NCBI GenBank assembly: GCA_029204225.1
Contig: CM055100.1
Span: 62,999,141-63,063,140 of the forward strand
DNA length: 64,000 nucleotides
Source of the DNA: Diphasiastrum complanatum
Taxonomy: Eukaryota; Streptophyta; Lycopodiopsida; Lycopodiales; Lycopodiaceae
Direction of reading: 5' to 3'
Of this stretch, positions 17,701 through 33,000 are shown one piece after another (the first letter of the stretch is position 1; each line of letters starts with the position of its first letter). The position numbers and the translations under genes were made by a program. A model generated the notes under the pieces. The model was not told the origin of the DNA. It worked only from the letters and a program-made list of their open reading frames with translations, and did not search any database.

Positions 17701-18310
17701 TCTTTAGTTTATGGAGCTTTTGATATTGTAGCTTCAAGACAAAGGGCTGCAACCTTTAAGAAAGGACTCAGATGTCTTTTTGTGTATTGTGTGACTCATT
17801 TAAGTTCTCAGCAAAGTGTAGATTGACTTATTCCAGCCTGAGACAGCATTGATATAATGTACATTTTTTGATCCAGAAACATAGTTGGCTAGTAAAGGAA
17901 ATTCCTTATCCCCTACTGCGTACTTGATTCAGAATTGTATCCGAATCCTAGACAAGGTATCTCTTGGCACAGAATAATATTGGCCTGAGAATTCTTATTC
18001 GTGACCATCTATTTAGAAGTTTGAGGACTCAGACTACTTTATGTTCTCTATTGGGATCATGGTTTTGAGTGCAGCAGATGTGGAGCTATAGGATCATGGT
18101 TTTGAGTTCAGCAGATGTGGAGCTATTGAGTGTTTTGTGCTATTATCAGCTACATGCTATAAGACCAAGTTTGTGCCTGTACCTTTCTAGCATTAACAAA
18201 TTTGTCAGGTTAAGGATAGCTGGCAAGTCTCTTGGTGCTTTTTCTTTTATAAATACTTGCAGATTGAGAATGATGAGCCGAGGGTAGAAGTTGAAGCCGA
18301 GCTCTTATAG
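14705..18310 (+). CDS. 14-3-3 protein (general regulatory factor), seven coding exons
   Basis: Coding exons: 14705-14777, 15917-16223, 16351-16438, 16561-16670, 16783-16931, 17071-17120, 18263-18310. All introns are GT-AG; the sum is 825 nt, 274 codons plus TAG. 14-3-3 proteins are dimeric adaptors that bind phosphoserine/threonine motifs in the cytosol and nucleus. Visible are signature 1 ([11 protein letters not shown], residues 45-55), signature 2 ([20 protein letters not shown], from 217), and the phosphopeptide-pocket residues K53, R60, R133 and Y134. Also present is the conserved [19 protein letters not shown] block. The start [20 protein letters not shown] is the usual plant N-terminus. 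The tail after residue 243 is acidic, as is normal for the family, and ends VEAELL. Exon 7 is the least certain: it was chosen because CAG|ATT at 18263 keeps phase and gives an acidic tail ending in a stop. Apparently functional. Confidence 0.93.
14735..15213 (+). repeat. five-copy ~98-bp tandem array derived from 14-3-3 exon 1 and its donor
   Basis: The core (Met-13 codon ATG, then the LAEQA-coding bases, ending TATGATG/GTAATGC) recurs with its ATG at 14741, 14839, 14937, 15028 and 15126, periods 98, 98, 91 and 98 bp. Copy 1 is the real exon end. Copies 2-5 lie in intron 1 and still encode M-[AT]-x-L-A-E-Q-A-[DE]-x-Y-D without stops. The splice donor GT is kept in copies 2 and 3 (GATG|GTAATGC) and lost in copies 4 (GATGATAATGC) and 5 (GATGCTAATGG). 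The array spans exon and intron sequence, so it arose by genomic tandem duplication rather than by retroposition. Confidence 0.9.
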
Positions 18311-18973
18311 AGTGCTAAGTATCTTGATTTGTTTTCTTGAATGTAGCATTTTAAAGGTAGTTTGCTCCAGTGTTTATGAAACTAATTTTCTGAGTAAAGC
18401 TGTGTTTGTATGAAGGTTCAAGAAGCCCGTCTGATGAAACTTCTCTTATAGTGCTGGCCTCTAGTATGCTACTCGATCTAAATCAGCTTGTCAGTATACT
18501 ATTTGGTATTTGCTACATTTAGTATATAGGACAAATTTTTTATTCTGTATTTGGTTGAATTTATGTTTTGGTAAAAGAATTGCACTTGGACGATTTGTTC
18601 TAAGCGCTTCAGCCATTTTACCATTCCCATATGTTGCTTTGCCCTTTGGCTAAGATTAAGTGCAGTTATGGTACTAATTTTGAATGCAAGAATTGTAACA
18701 TGTTTTGCCTCCCCTCTTGTCTGAAACATGGTATTTTGAAAGGCTGAATTTAATTCGCCAGAAATCTACAATTTTGTGGCCTGACCTAAAGTTGAGGTAT
18801 ACAACATGGGCCTTTCAAAAGACGTGGTTGAGCTCCTAATCACTTTTGAGTGAATGTAGTCAACATATAATTGCATGAGCAATGCCACCCTTCAAAGTGC
18901 ATTTTGATGTAGAAAATTAGAAAGAATTGGCAATTTTTTTTTGGAACCATTTAAAAAAGAAGCATTAGATCGA
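18311..18973 (+). other. 3' flank of the 14-3-3 gene
   Basis: T-rich + strand sequence following the TAG, consistent with a 3' UTR and terminator region. No coding signal was seen, and no polyadenylation site could be assigned with confidence. Confidence 0.4.

Positions 18974-19001
<28 letters not shown>
18974..19001. repeat. (TC)n microsatellite, 14 units
   Basis: A pure TC run of 28 bp. Confidence 0.9.
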
Positions 19002-19004
<3 letters not shown>

Positions 19005-19147
19005 TATCGTTTGAAAAAGGCACTTTATGGCCTCACATGTGGTATATTAGAATTGTTGCATACTTCCGATCTAATGGGGTGGTGACAACACATTCAAACC
19101 TTAACCTCTATGTCTTGTGCTTTGATGGTGTGATTACTTTGGGTGCA

Positions 19148-20030
19148 CTATGTTGACGACTTGATTATTATTGAAAATAATCAAAGATGTGGTATACATG
19201 ATCAAGATTGATCTCATAATTCAATTTGAGATGACGAATCTTAACCTAATGCACTATTGTCTCGGAGTGGAAGTGTGGCAACAAGGACATGAGATAGGAC
19301 TAACTCAAGTATGTCAATGAATTGCAGCATAGGTTCAGGATGCAAGATTGTAAGCAAGTGAACACATCTATTGAGCTTGGTAAAAAGCTTTTTGACTTTG
19401 ATGAGTCACAACCATTTGATGCTATATTGTATAGACAATCATTGGTAGGAAGCTTGATTTATTTTTCCACGACTAAGTCATATATATATATTATGTTGTT
19501 GATATTGTGAGTTATAGGTCATGGTAGCTCCTACTAAAATGTGTTGGAAGATAGCCAAATGCATTTTGTGGTATGCTAAGGAACTATATGAGATTCGTGG
19601 TTTTATGGATGTGGATAGGAGAGGTGACTATGATGACTACATGTCAATTATAGAGTATTTATTTCAATTTTGTGGTAGTTGATTTTTTTGGTCCAATTAG
19701 AAAGAAACAAATTATAGTTGCTCCACCCATAACAAAAGTTGAGTATAAATCAATGTGTAGTGCAGCACATGAAGCCATATGGTTGAGGCAAATTTTGGAA
19801 GAAATTGATTTAAACCAAAAAAAATTTCATGACTATATAGCGACAATTAGAGTGGCATTCAACGAGTGAAGAATCCAATGTTCCATGTGAGAACCAAACA
19901 CGTTGAGATTCACTATCACTTTACACGTGAGATATTGTTGAATAGAAAAATTTGTTCAATGTAGTGCAGACAAACAATTAACTATTATTTTCGTTAAGCC
20001 TCTCATTAGAAAAAAGCTTGAAGATTAATA
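19148..20030 (+). pseudogene. decayed Ty1/copia reverse transcriptase end and RNase H
   Basis: Collinear + strand blocks in shifting frames: YVDDLIIIENNQ (catalytic box, at about 19150), MTNLNLMHYCLGVEVWQQGHE, HRFRMQDCKQVNTSIELGKK, QSLVGSLIYFSTTKS. The RNase H part follows: RKKQIIVAPPITKVEYKSMC and AAHEAIWLRQILEEIDLNQK, then HFTREILLNRKI-like sequence and VKPLIRKKLED. It is much more diverged than the other copia copies in the window, with a segment of about 150 bp degraded around 19515-19670. No LTR or boundary was found. Old, truncated copy. Confidence 0.7.
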
Positions 20031-20092
20031 CCCAAGCTTTGTGCTTAAAATTTGTTTATTTTGATGCTATGTATAAATTTGGATAAAAAGTA

Positions 20093-20137
20093 AAGTCTAC
20101 TTTTAGAGAGAAAGAGAGTTAGAATAAAAGTAGACTT
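20093..20137. repeat. short perfect inverted repeat (hairpin)
   Basis: AAGTCTACTTTT (20093-20104) pairs exactly with AAAAGTAGACTT (20126-20137) across a 21-nt purine-rich loop. It lies about 60 bp past the copia RNase H remnant, so it may be part of that element's LTR. Function unknown. Confidence 0.5.
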
Positions 20138-21839
20138 ATTGCATCATTGTATTTTGGATCTAGCTATGAAACTAGGACTAGTAGTACATATGACGAGGTA
20201 GTCGACAGAACATGTGTCCCGTCAATAACAACCTTGGTCATCCATGGGTTGCCTCTCAAAATTCTATATGTACAATGTTTTTGGTTTTTTGAAATATAGT
20301 TTGCTATATGAAGTTTTCGTTTGGGAGTTTGTCTATGCTGATCTATGATTCTATAAGACTAAATTTTAACTATTTCAAAACACTCTGACTTACAAACTAC
20401 AAGACAACGATATTATTCTTGGCAAGTGTTTCTATTGTTGATGTTTGAAAATAGTCATAAATTGATATATGATTATGTATTCCTTATGTTGGGGGGATAA
20501 TTTATTGAATAAGCACGGAGCAAAACTCACTTCTAGCTGGATCTACGACAATAAATGTGGCCATGTCCACTTGTTTATGCTTTGAAAACACTTGATATTC
20601 AATGTGTTTATTAGTATGTTGTCATTATTCTAGACCCTCGAGTCATTTTCTAACACATGGTTGGTCTAACACATGCAAATGCCCTGTCATTAACTTTGTT
20701 GCTACCAATATCTCTCTTATGTAGTGTGAATGTTAGTGGTTTGATAACAAGAAGTTTGTATATTTATTAACGTTTGAAAAAAATCATTAGCAAGGTAGAA
20801 AATCACAATGTGATACTTCTTGTACTGGATAATGCCAACAATTGTTTGTCTACTAGTCAGGTGCTAGAGAAAGAAGTATGCAAAGGCTTTTTTCACACAT
20901 TGTGATTGCCATCATCTAGATTTTTGGTTTGAGAACACTGGAGCCCTAGACTAGATCTTACTACAAAAGGCCATTTAAAATGACATTTTTCATCATTCAT
21001 CCATCATTCCATGTTTTATAAGGAAGTTTCTATGGAAGAGATGTGCCAATCCCAAACATTCAAGTTTATACAAGAATCAATTATGATTAGCTAAAGAATA
21101 ACCTCACATTTGAATATTGTTTTCCTTGATAAATCTTGATTATTCTCTTCAACTTTTGTTTAGAATGTGGCTTGCTATGTATATTTTGCATTCGATTTTT
21201 TCTCTTGTCAATTAGCTTGATTTTGTTTTTGCTTTCAATGAACTAATTTTGGTCTTTTATTGAATCAATTTGATGTCGAGTGATTTTTCAAGCCAATTTT
21301 TTAAGCTTGTCAAGCACTTCTGATGGATTGTTTTGAGTTTTTTTCAATGAAGAAGCAAAGAAAGTTCAACTTTAATCTGATGCCATGAGGATCTAGGTTA
21401 TACATTTTAAGTATCACTATTCATGTCCTCGCTTTCTTGCTATCATCCCTCAATTTTATCAGTTGTCTACTCAAAACGTCCTCTACGCTTCTTTCACTAG
21501 ATGAGTATGGAATGGCCCTTATGGAGTGGGATATGACATATTGTGAGGACTTTCTTTAGTGTGTAGAAGGTACAATTTTACTTCCATGTTTGCATTTTTA
21601 GTTACTTCACAATTTGTGAGTAACCAAAGGCTATCATAAACTCAAGTTCAGATTGGCTAGTTTCATAGTATACTTGAAAAAATTGTTGCCTTCACAATAT
21701 CAACGGCACAAAGGAGCACTACATATTTTGGTGTCCTTCCATTACAACATTTAAGAGAGCTACCATTGTCTCTTGTGGAATAAAGTATTCCTTTGATAAG
21801 TAGCTTATCTTATACTCCAATAGGTGACACATTGTTTCC
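20138..21839. other. no gene seen
   Basis: AT-rich sequence with no reading frame above about 60 codons and no recognised motif. Confidence 0.4.
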
Positions 21840-22296
21840 CTACTTGAAACACATACCACCTTCTATCCCTTCGAGACATAACAAGCACAACACATCTCCG
21901 TTTCGACAAGGGGCTGAATCATCATAGATTTGAGCATATCTGAGAGCTTGCTCTAAGGTAGTAGGCGAGTTTCTCTGGACCTCTACTTTATATTCATCTT
22001 TAAGGCCACGGACAAATCCTCTGACTTTCTGATAGTCATCCATATTTTTTAATCTTTAAAATTGCTTCTCGATACTGCGAGATATATTGGATTAAGGACT
22101 TGTCCATTACTGTTTTTTCCCAGGCTTCCCAGGCTCTATCAAGTTCATTTTCTGGCAGAAATTCTCTTAGGAACGTTTCTTCAAAAGCCTTCCATGACCA
22201 AGGAGTCTGCCCAATCTCCTGGAGGTTTAACCACCATTTATAGGCCATGGGCCCTAGGGAAAGACTGGCCTCAATAGCTTGCAAATGGTCAGGCAA
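21840..22296 (-). pseudogene. Ty3/gypsy gag fragment (retrotransposon gag domain)
   Basis: On the - strand, MAYKWWLNLQEIGQTPWSWK and FEETFLREFLPENELDRAWE match the W-W...W-x-x-F...F-x-x-x-F-x-P core of plant gypsy gag. They are followed by YISQYREAILKIKKYG, a frame step near 22040, and then FVRGLKDEYKVEVQRNSPTT with LEQALRYAQIYDD. The same order is seen in the intact gag of the chromovirus at 36277-37443 (FILGLPRDYQLEVRRNQPLT...FARIYDD). An isolated fragment with no LTR nearby. Confidence 0.7.
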
Positions 22297-22580
22297 AAGA
22301 GATCATAGCTATTGCAAGGAGCCCGTAGAAGACTTCTCACAATCACCAAGATAAAACGTAGTAGTCATTAACCTAATCATAGATGTCGTTACATGTCGTT
22401 ACAATGGAATAGAGAGCTTTCATTAGCAAGACTGTTCATTACATATTTGTTGAATGTATGTGATACTGCTCGCTTTGATTGTGGATATAGATAACCAAGC
22501 ATACTACATCTAAAATTTTCATTCGACCATTATCTTATGGACTTACGAGTGAATCATACTTCCATTGTCTTATGTACCAA

Positions 22581-22583
<3 letters not shown>

Positions 22584-22612
<29 letters not shown>
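22584..22612. repeat. (GA)n microsatellite
   Basis: A pure GA run of 29 bp. Confidence 0.9.
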
Positions 22613-27058
<4,446 letters not shown>

Positions 27059-30000
27059 TCAAATGTACACATTCCTCACATCATTTTGTCCAAAGGGTAC
27101 ACCACAACCTGGACACTTTCGATGCCTCATCTCCAAATTTCGCTGTATACAGGGGTTGCAGAAAAGATGATAGCATTTTGTGATCACCACCTAAATGAAA
27201 AGCCGAACGCGCTAGCAGGATCAAAATGTGTACTCCCAACACTCACAGATGTGTGAAACCAGTACAACATACATTTCAATTACTGTTACTAAAATGGGTT
27301 TCTACTACCAAGCATTCAACATTAACCCATCCAGGCATCCTATATATAAAAGCTAGGACAACTTTTAGCTTATAAAGTTACCTCCTTGGGGCGATCATGG
27401 CAGACACCACAATTCAATATTGCCTTATATTCCTTGATTTCCTCCTGTAACTTTTCGACAACTGTCCCTCCTCCATTTGGAGAACTAAGGCGAGCAGTCT
27501 TCCTGCTTAAAGCAGCCAACTCCTCTTGCATCCTCTTTTTCTCAAATCTAAGAGACCCTAACAAATCAAGCCATGAGTATTTGCAAGTTGCTACCAAACA
27601 TGTGTCATTACAATATCTAGACCATAAATAGGCCCGCTTAGCTGAAAAGCACTAGCCTTCTAAAAGCAGCATCAGAAGTTAAAGAATTAACGAACTAGAG
27701 ATCTGTGCAAAAGCAAAAAAGATATAAAGCTCACTTTTCCCTCTCAAGCTCCAGTTGAACTTCGAGAAGTTTAGAACCCTGGTCCTTGAGCTCCTTCTGA
27801 ACAAGTTTAAGAGCCGACTTGGCAGAAGATGCCTCTTTTTCCATGTCCGCAGTTCTCCTCCTTACAGAGTCCAAGGAAGATGTAACTTTCTTGGCCTCTT
27901 CTGCTGCATTATTGAGCTGATTTGAGAAGGTTCTCACCTGCAGACCACCCACTGCAGAAACTGAACAAGTTTTTTCCTAAAAGGAAGCCATTCCTGCACT
28001 CAACACACTTAAGATAACTAGACATGTTGACTATGTGAATGAATGTCACTCATACATGGGATGCTCCAATAACCCAATTTGTAGAAACAAAAAGGGGCCG
28101 AGCTTTGCCAAAGTTCTGCTAAGAAAAAAATCCAAAACATGGACACGCAATTCAAACATACTTGCTCCTCAAGCAGCAAGACAATCTGTTTTTGTGAATC
28201 TGCTACAGAAACTGCATGGTGGCTGCGGCCTTCTGCAATGCGCTTTTCAGCAACAAGGGTTGTTTGAAGTTGCTTTGCCCTAACACTGTCTGAAACAAGC
28301 TGTTGCACAATTTGTACAAGTCATTTAATTTTTACCCATAGCTGCCCATAATTGTTGGTCTGTTATGAATAGTAAATGCACTCTGGTCCTTCACACAATC
28401 TCAAAAATATTGAATAAAGTACAAGGTATTGCCTTTGTATTGTATTCATCCCTCTCTGAAATTTGTTGAAGTAGCCTCTGATTTTGCATTTGCATGTCTT
28501 CATAAGCTTGTCCAATGGTCTGTCAAAAAGAAAAAGTGCAAATCAGCATAAAAAAAACTTGTCCAGAATGCTTCTGGATCTTGATGAGTATCATTGAACT
28601 CTTTGAAACTTTGAGATCAACAGCTGAACTCTCTTCTTTTAGAAAAGAGGTTATGGTTCCTTTCTTTCAAGAACAAATTTAAGCTTGGAATTTGGCACAG
28701 ATGATGACATTGCATGGGAGTTCACAGGCTTCTCTTTCTTTCTTAATTTTTAGGACAGGTTGCTGCCATAGCATTCACTTGAAGCTCATTGATCTTGAAG
28801 CTGATTGACGGATTGAACACGGCGATAAACATTTCTTTGAAGCATCATATCAATGATTGGTTGAATGAGAGAGAAAATGAGAGAGAAAATGAGAAAGAAA
28901 ATCTGAAATACTTCAATTCTGTAAAATCCCAAATGCAATCAGCGGTATGCATACATTGGAATTTCTACTGCCAGCCCAGATATTCAAGTTATGTCACATG
29001 CCTGACATGGTCTTCATTGATACATAGTGGCATTGCAGGAGCCTTCTTCTGGCCATGACATTTCTTCCTTAATGTAGTTGTGTCATTTATGTTAGCTTCA
29101 AATTTTCACATTTATTGCGACACATTGATGAGAATGTTTTTGTTGATAGGGGACCCATCAGTTGAACCCATGGTACTAGGCCACTGACCGTGTGGTAGGC
29201 CCAAACCCTGTTGGGATCCAAGAACCCTAATTGGTAGCTTCCTTGAAGAAATTCCTTAAGGCCTCCACAACAACATAAGTACAGCAACTCATACACATAC
29301 CCACAGTTGATTAATCTCATGATTTTGAGAACTTTATCAACAAGTGTTCGTAGGAGATCTGCCACTACTCTTCGTGGTTCTGAATTATGCATGCTAATCT
29401 TAGTTGGAGATTGCTTGATGCTTCATTTGCTGCTTGATGTTTGTCAATGATGGTGCTCATAACTATCATACCAAAATAGCCAATTTGCGAATTTTGTTCT
29501 GAAGACTAACATGCTAGGCTGAATACATTCTAGGAAGGGGAGAGAAAAGATCAAGCCTAAATTGTACAGCTTCCTTCAACATAACTTAACAAAAAGTCTG
29601 AAGCACGAATTCCATACATTTAACCAAACAATACCAACAAGACTAGCCTATATTAATGGAAGGTGGATTATATTTTGTTCAACCATAATACCACAAAAGT
29701 TCTTTGGAAAAAACAATTATTTTTCAAATAATACGTCCCTCAAATAATAAAAATTTACGTATGTGGGATTTTCTTACTAGAAGAAACGGTATGTCAAAAC
29801 AAAGTCGTTATTCAGAAAGAGATGAACAAAAAACTTCTTTTCGGGGGAAAGAGTGCCAAGGCCATTGAATTTGACGTATATGTGCCATACAAATGGCACC
29901 CTGACTGGAAATAATGTTCCAAAACCAAATAATCGGAAAGTGCAAGCCAAGGTTTTGAACAAATCCACACAAAGGATCCTCAAGTGCATGTGGGGATACC

Positions 30001-33000
30001 TCAATCTCAGTGATGTAAGCATCTCCTTCCTCATTCTTTGCTTTCAAAGTTTCATTCAATTCCAATGCCATTCTGTGCATAGGAAAACAGAAATAATATG
30101 AGCAACAAATTGCAAAGCAAAGCAGAAAATCAATCAAACATTCTTAGCTACAAGGATGTCAATGAGATCCAATAAACTAGCTTTGACCTCGCTCTGCCCA
30201 CATGAGGATCGTCTATTTTTTTAAGTCTATTGAGGACCAGGGACCTTGTCCAACCTCTGAGATGCATCAAGTCTCTGTCGTAAATCAGCAATCTCAGATT
30301 CAGCTACAGCAAGTCTCTGCTGGCAACCAGCTTCAGCCTCATTTGCAGCTTTCACCCTCAACTCTAAACTGTGCTCATCCAGGGCTGCTTTCAGTCTTTC
30401 TACTTGTCCCCAAGCTCTACATTCTGCATGCCGCAGTTCCCTTACTTCCCTGCAAATACAAACGAAGTAAAAGACCAAGTATTGGTAATCAATTCTGGAA
30501 ACGTGAAAAGCCCAACGAGGACAAAGAGCTTATGTTATCATAAATAAATAATTGGAGCAACCTTCAGCTCACTAGTACAATAGTTAAACATGAAACCAAT
30601 TGGATCCATAGTGAAATAGAGACTACCTTCAAGTTTAGCAGGTAAATTTGTTTTAAAAATATGCTGAATTGCAAGGTTTTCGGAACAAGTTCCTTCAACA
30701 GAGACAAATTCTAGATGTATTAAGATAGACCAGGTGTTATTAAAGCACACTAAGAGCAACTATTTTAAACCTTAAAATGTTGAAATCAAGCACACTAAGA
30801 GCAACTATTATGCATAAGTGCTTTCAAAGTGCAAGTCACAATACTACAGATTCTTGCCCTTGAGTTTCTCACTACATTTTTGTTTCTATTGTGTCACTCA
30901 CATGACAAGAATAGGCTCAAATTCTCATTTTGCTACTAACAAGGAATTGAAATGTTTTTCATCTGATGCTTGCCATTTTGCACCCGAATTTTATTGTTTT
31001 TATACTTTGCTCGATTCAGAAAGGTTTTTGAAGCCAATCCTTGAACAGGTGGTGAGTTCGTAACGACTTCATTCCTCTCTTTGAGGTCGAGAGTTTGTTG
31101 ACTCCAATCCACTCCAAAAATGAGGACACACAACAGAGAATATAAATAAATTCACAGTTCTTGAATATAACCTACTAAATATTAATCTAGCTGTTACCAT
31201 GGTTGATTGGTAAAAGAAAAATTGCATTTTTTTAGATATAATGATAGAAAATATCTATTGTAATCTTTATACTGTCTACAATGTTTCTAATAGATATTAT
31301 ATTGCTAATGAATATATAATCAACTAGCCTACTCTTTCTTGTGTCACAACCCTCTAACATGTGAGGCGGTCTCTCCAAATAACCATGAGCTCATCGTTGC
31401 AGGCATGCTGCTTTGCAACATCTGCTAGGATCCTCTGGGGGTATTCAAAGCACCCATCCTCAAGCTCATGGTCATGGAACTGCTCTAGACTAGATTTCTT
31501 CCATAGAGGATGCAGCACATGGGCAACTACATGTAAAGGCCTATGAAACCAATTCCATCTGCTCTCCCACTTGGCATTTACCTTTGAATCTGGCAAAGTA
31601 AAAAATAAATGTCATTGATTCAAATTGACCAATGACAAGGTTCAAACTTCAAAGTTCAAGCTTGAAAGTTGAGACTAAATTTGTAAAAATGGAAATGAAA
31701 GAAATTAGAAGGGCTGAGGGCTTATAGTATATACTTGGCGCACAACTTAGCCCAATGCAACTGTTACAAACTTGCTTACTACAAACCTCCAGGTGCCGGT
31801 TAACCATAAGAGACCGAACGATTCACGTTCCACCCCGCCATAGGACCTAGTCCGGGTCCACCCACCGTGCCCTGGCCTGTGACCGTATCAAGCTGGATCC
31901 GACCTCCATCCCAGACGGCGTCGCATACCACCGCCTAAGCTCTCAGCCATCTCCTGCCTCAAGCTAGCAACACATCCTGGCCGTGCACACGCTCTCCATC
32001 CACCTTCTCCTAGGTAGACAGAATGGATGGCAAATGAATCCTCCTCCCCTTGTATACCTCCAAGGATAGAGACTCCAAGCCATGTGCACTCCTGGATCAT
32101 GACACGTGGCAACCATGCAGGTTCACGAGTCACCGGTCAAGTCTACAGGCCCAATCATCGTCCAGTCTCAAGTCTGGGTTTGGGACCCAAGAGAGTTGGG
32201 TCCCTAACATTCCCTCTTCCTTAAAAAATTCCTTATCTAAGGAAGGAATCCAGGGAATCTCAGTTTAAGGTCATGTTCCTTCTCCCAAGTATCATCGTCC
32301 TCGGAACTTCCTTTCCAACGAACCGTGTACTCAGTTACCTGCCGGTTTCTGAGCCCACGTTGACGTACATCAACAATGGCCTGTGGTTCAGTAGGTACAA
32401 AGGATGATAGGTCCTCTAGCCAAACTAAGTCATCCTGAGGCATTAAGTCATCCTTTCCACCAAGCCGTTCCTTTAAACGACTAATGTGAAAAACTGGATG
32501 TACCTTAACCCCTTGAGAAAGTTCTAGCTGGTACGCATTCCGATGGAGTTTCTTTACTATACGGAATGGTCCTACGTAACGAGGTGATAACTTAGGACAT
32601 TTTCCAGTCCTTAGTACCTTAGAATCTTTTGGTATTCTAAGATATAACCAAGCCCCCTCCTCATAGATCCTAGGTTGTCGCTTTTGATTGGCGTAAAACT
32701 GGGCTCTATCCTGAGCCGTTTTTACGTTTTCGCGAGCAACAAGCAGCATCTCTTGCATATCATGCAAGAAATCGATTGATGCCTTAACCTTGAGGCCTTT
32801 AAGGCCCACTGAAATGGGAGCCCTAGGCTGGAAACCATACATCAGAGAAAATGGACTAAAACCCGTTGCTGAGTGCTTTGCGCTATTATACGCAAACTCG
32901 ATCATTGGAAGGTACCTTCCCAATCTGACTATCTTCTGGAAACATAAGCTCGAAGCATATCTTCCATAGACTGGTTTGTCCTCTCTGTTTGACCATCCGA

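Noticed and set aside
30202-30543. 113-codon + strand ORF
   Set aside because: Antisense shadow of the HUB exon at 30255-30449.
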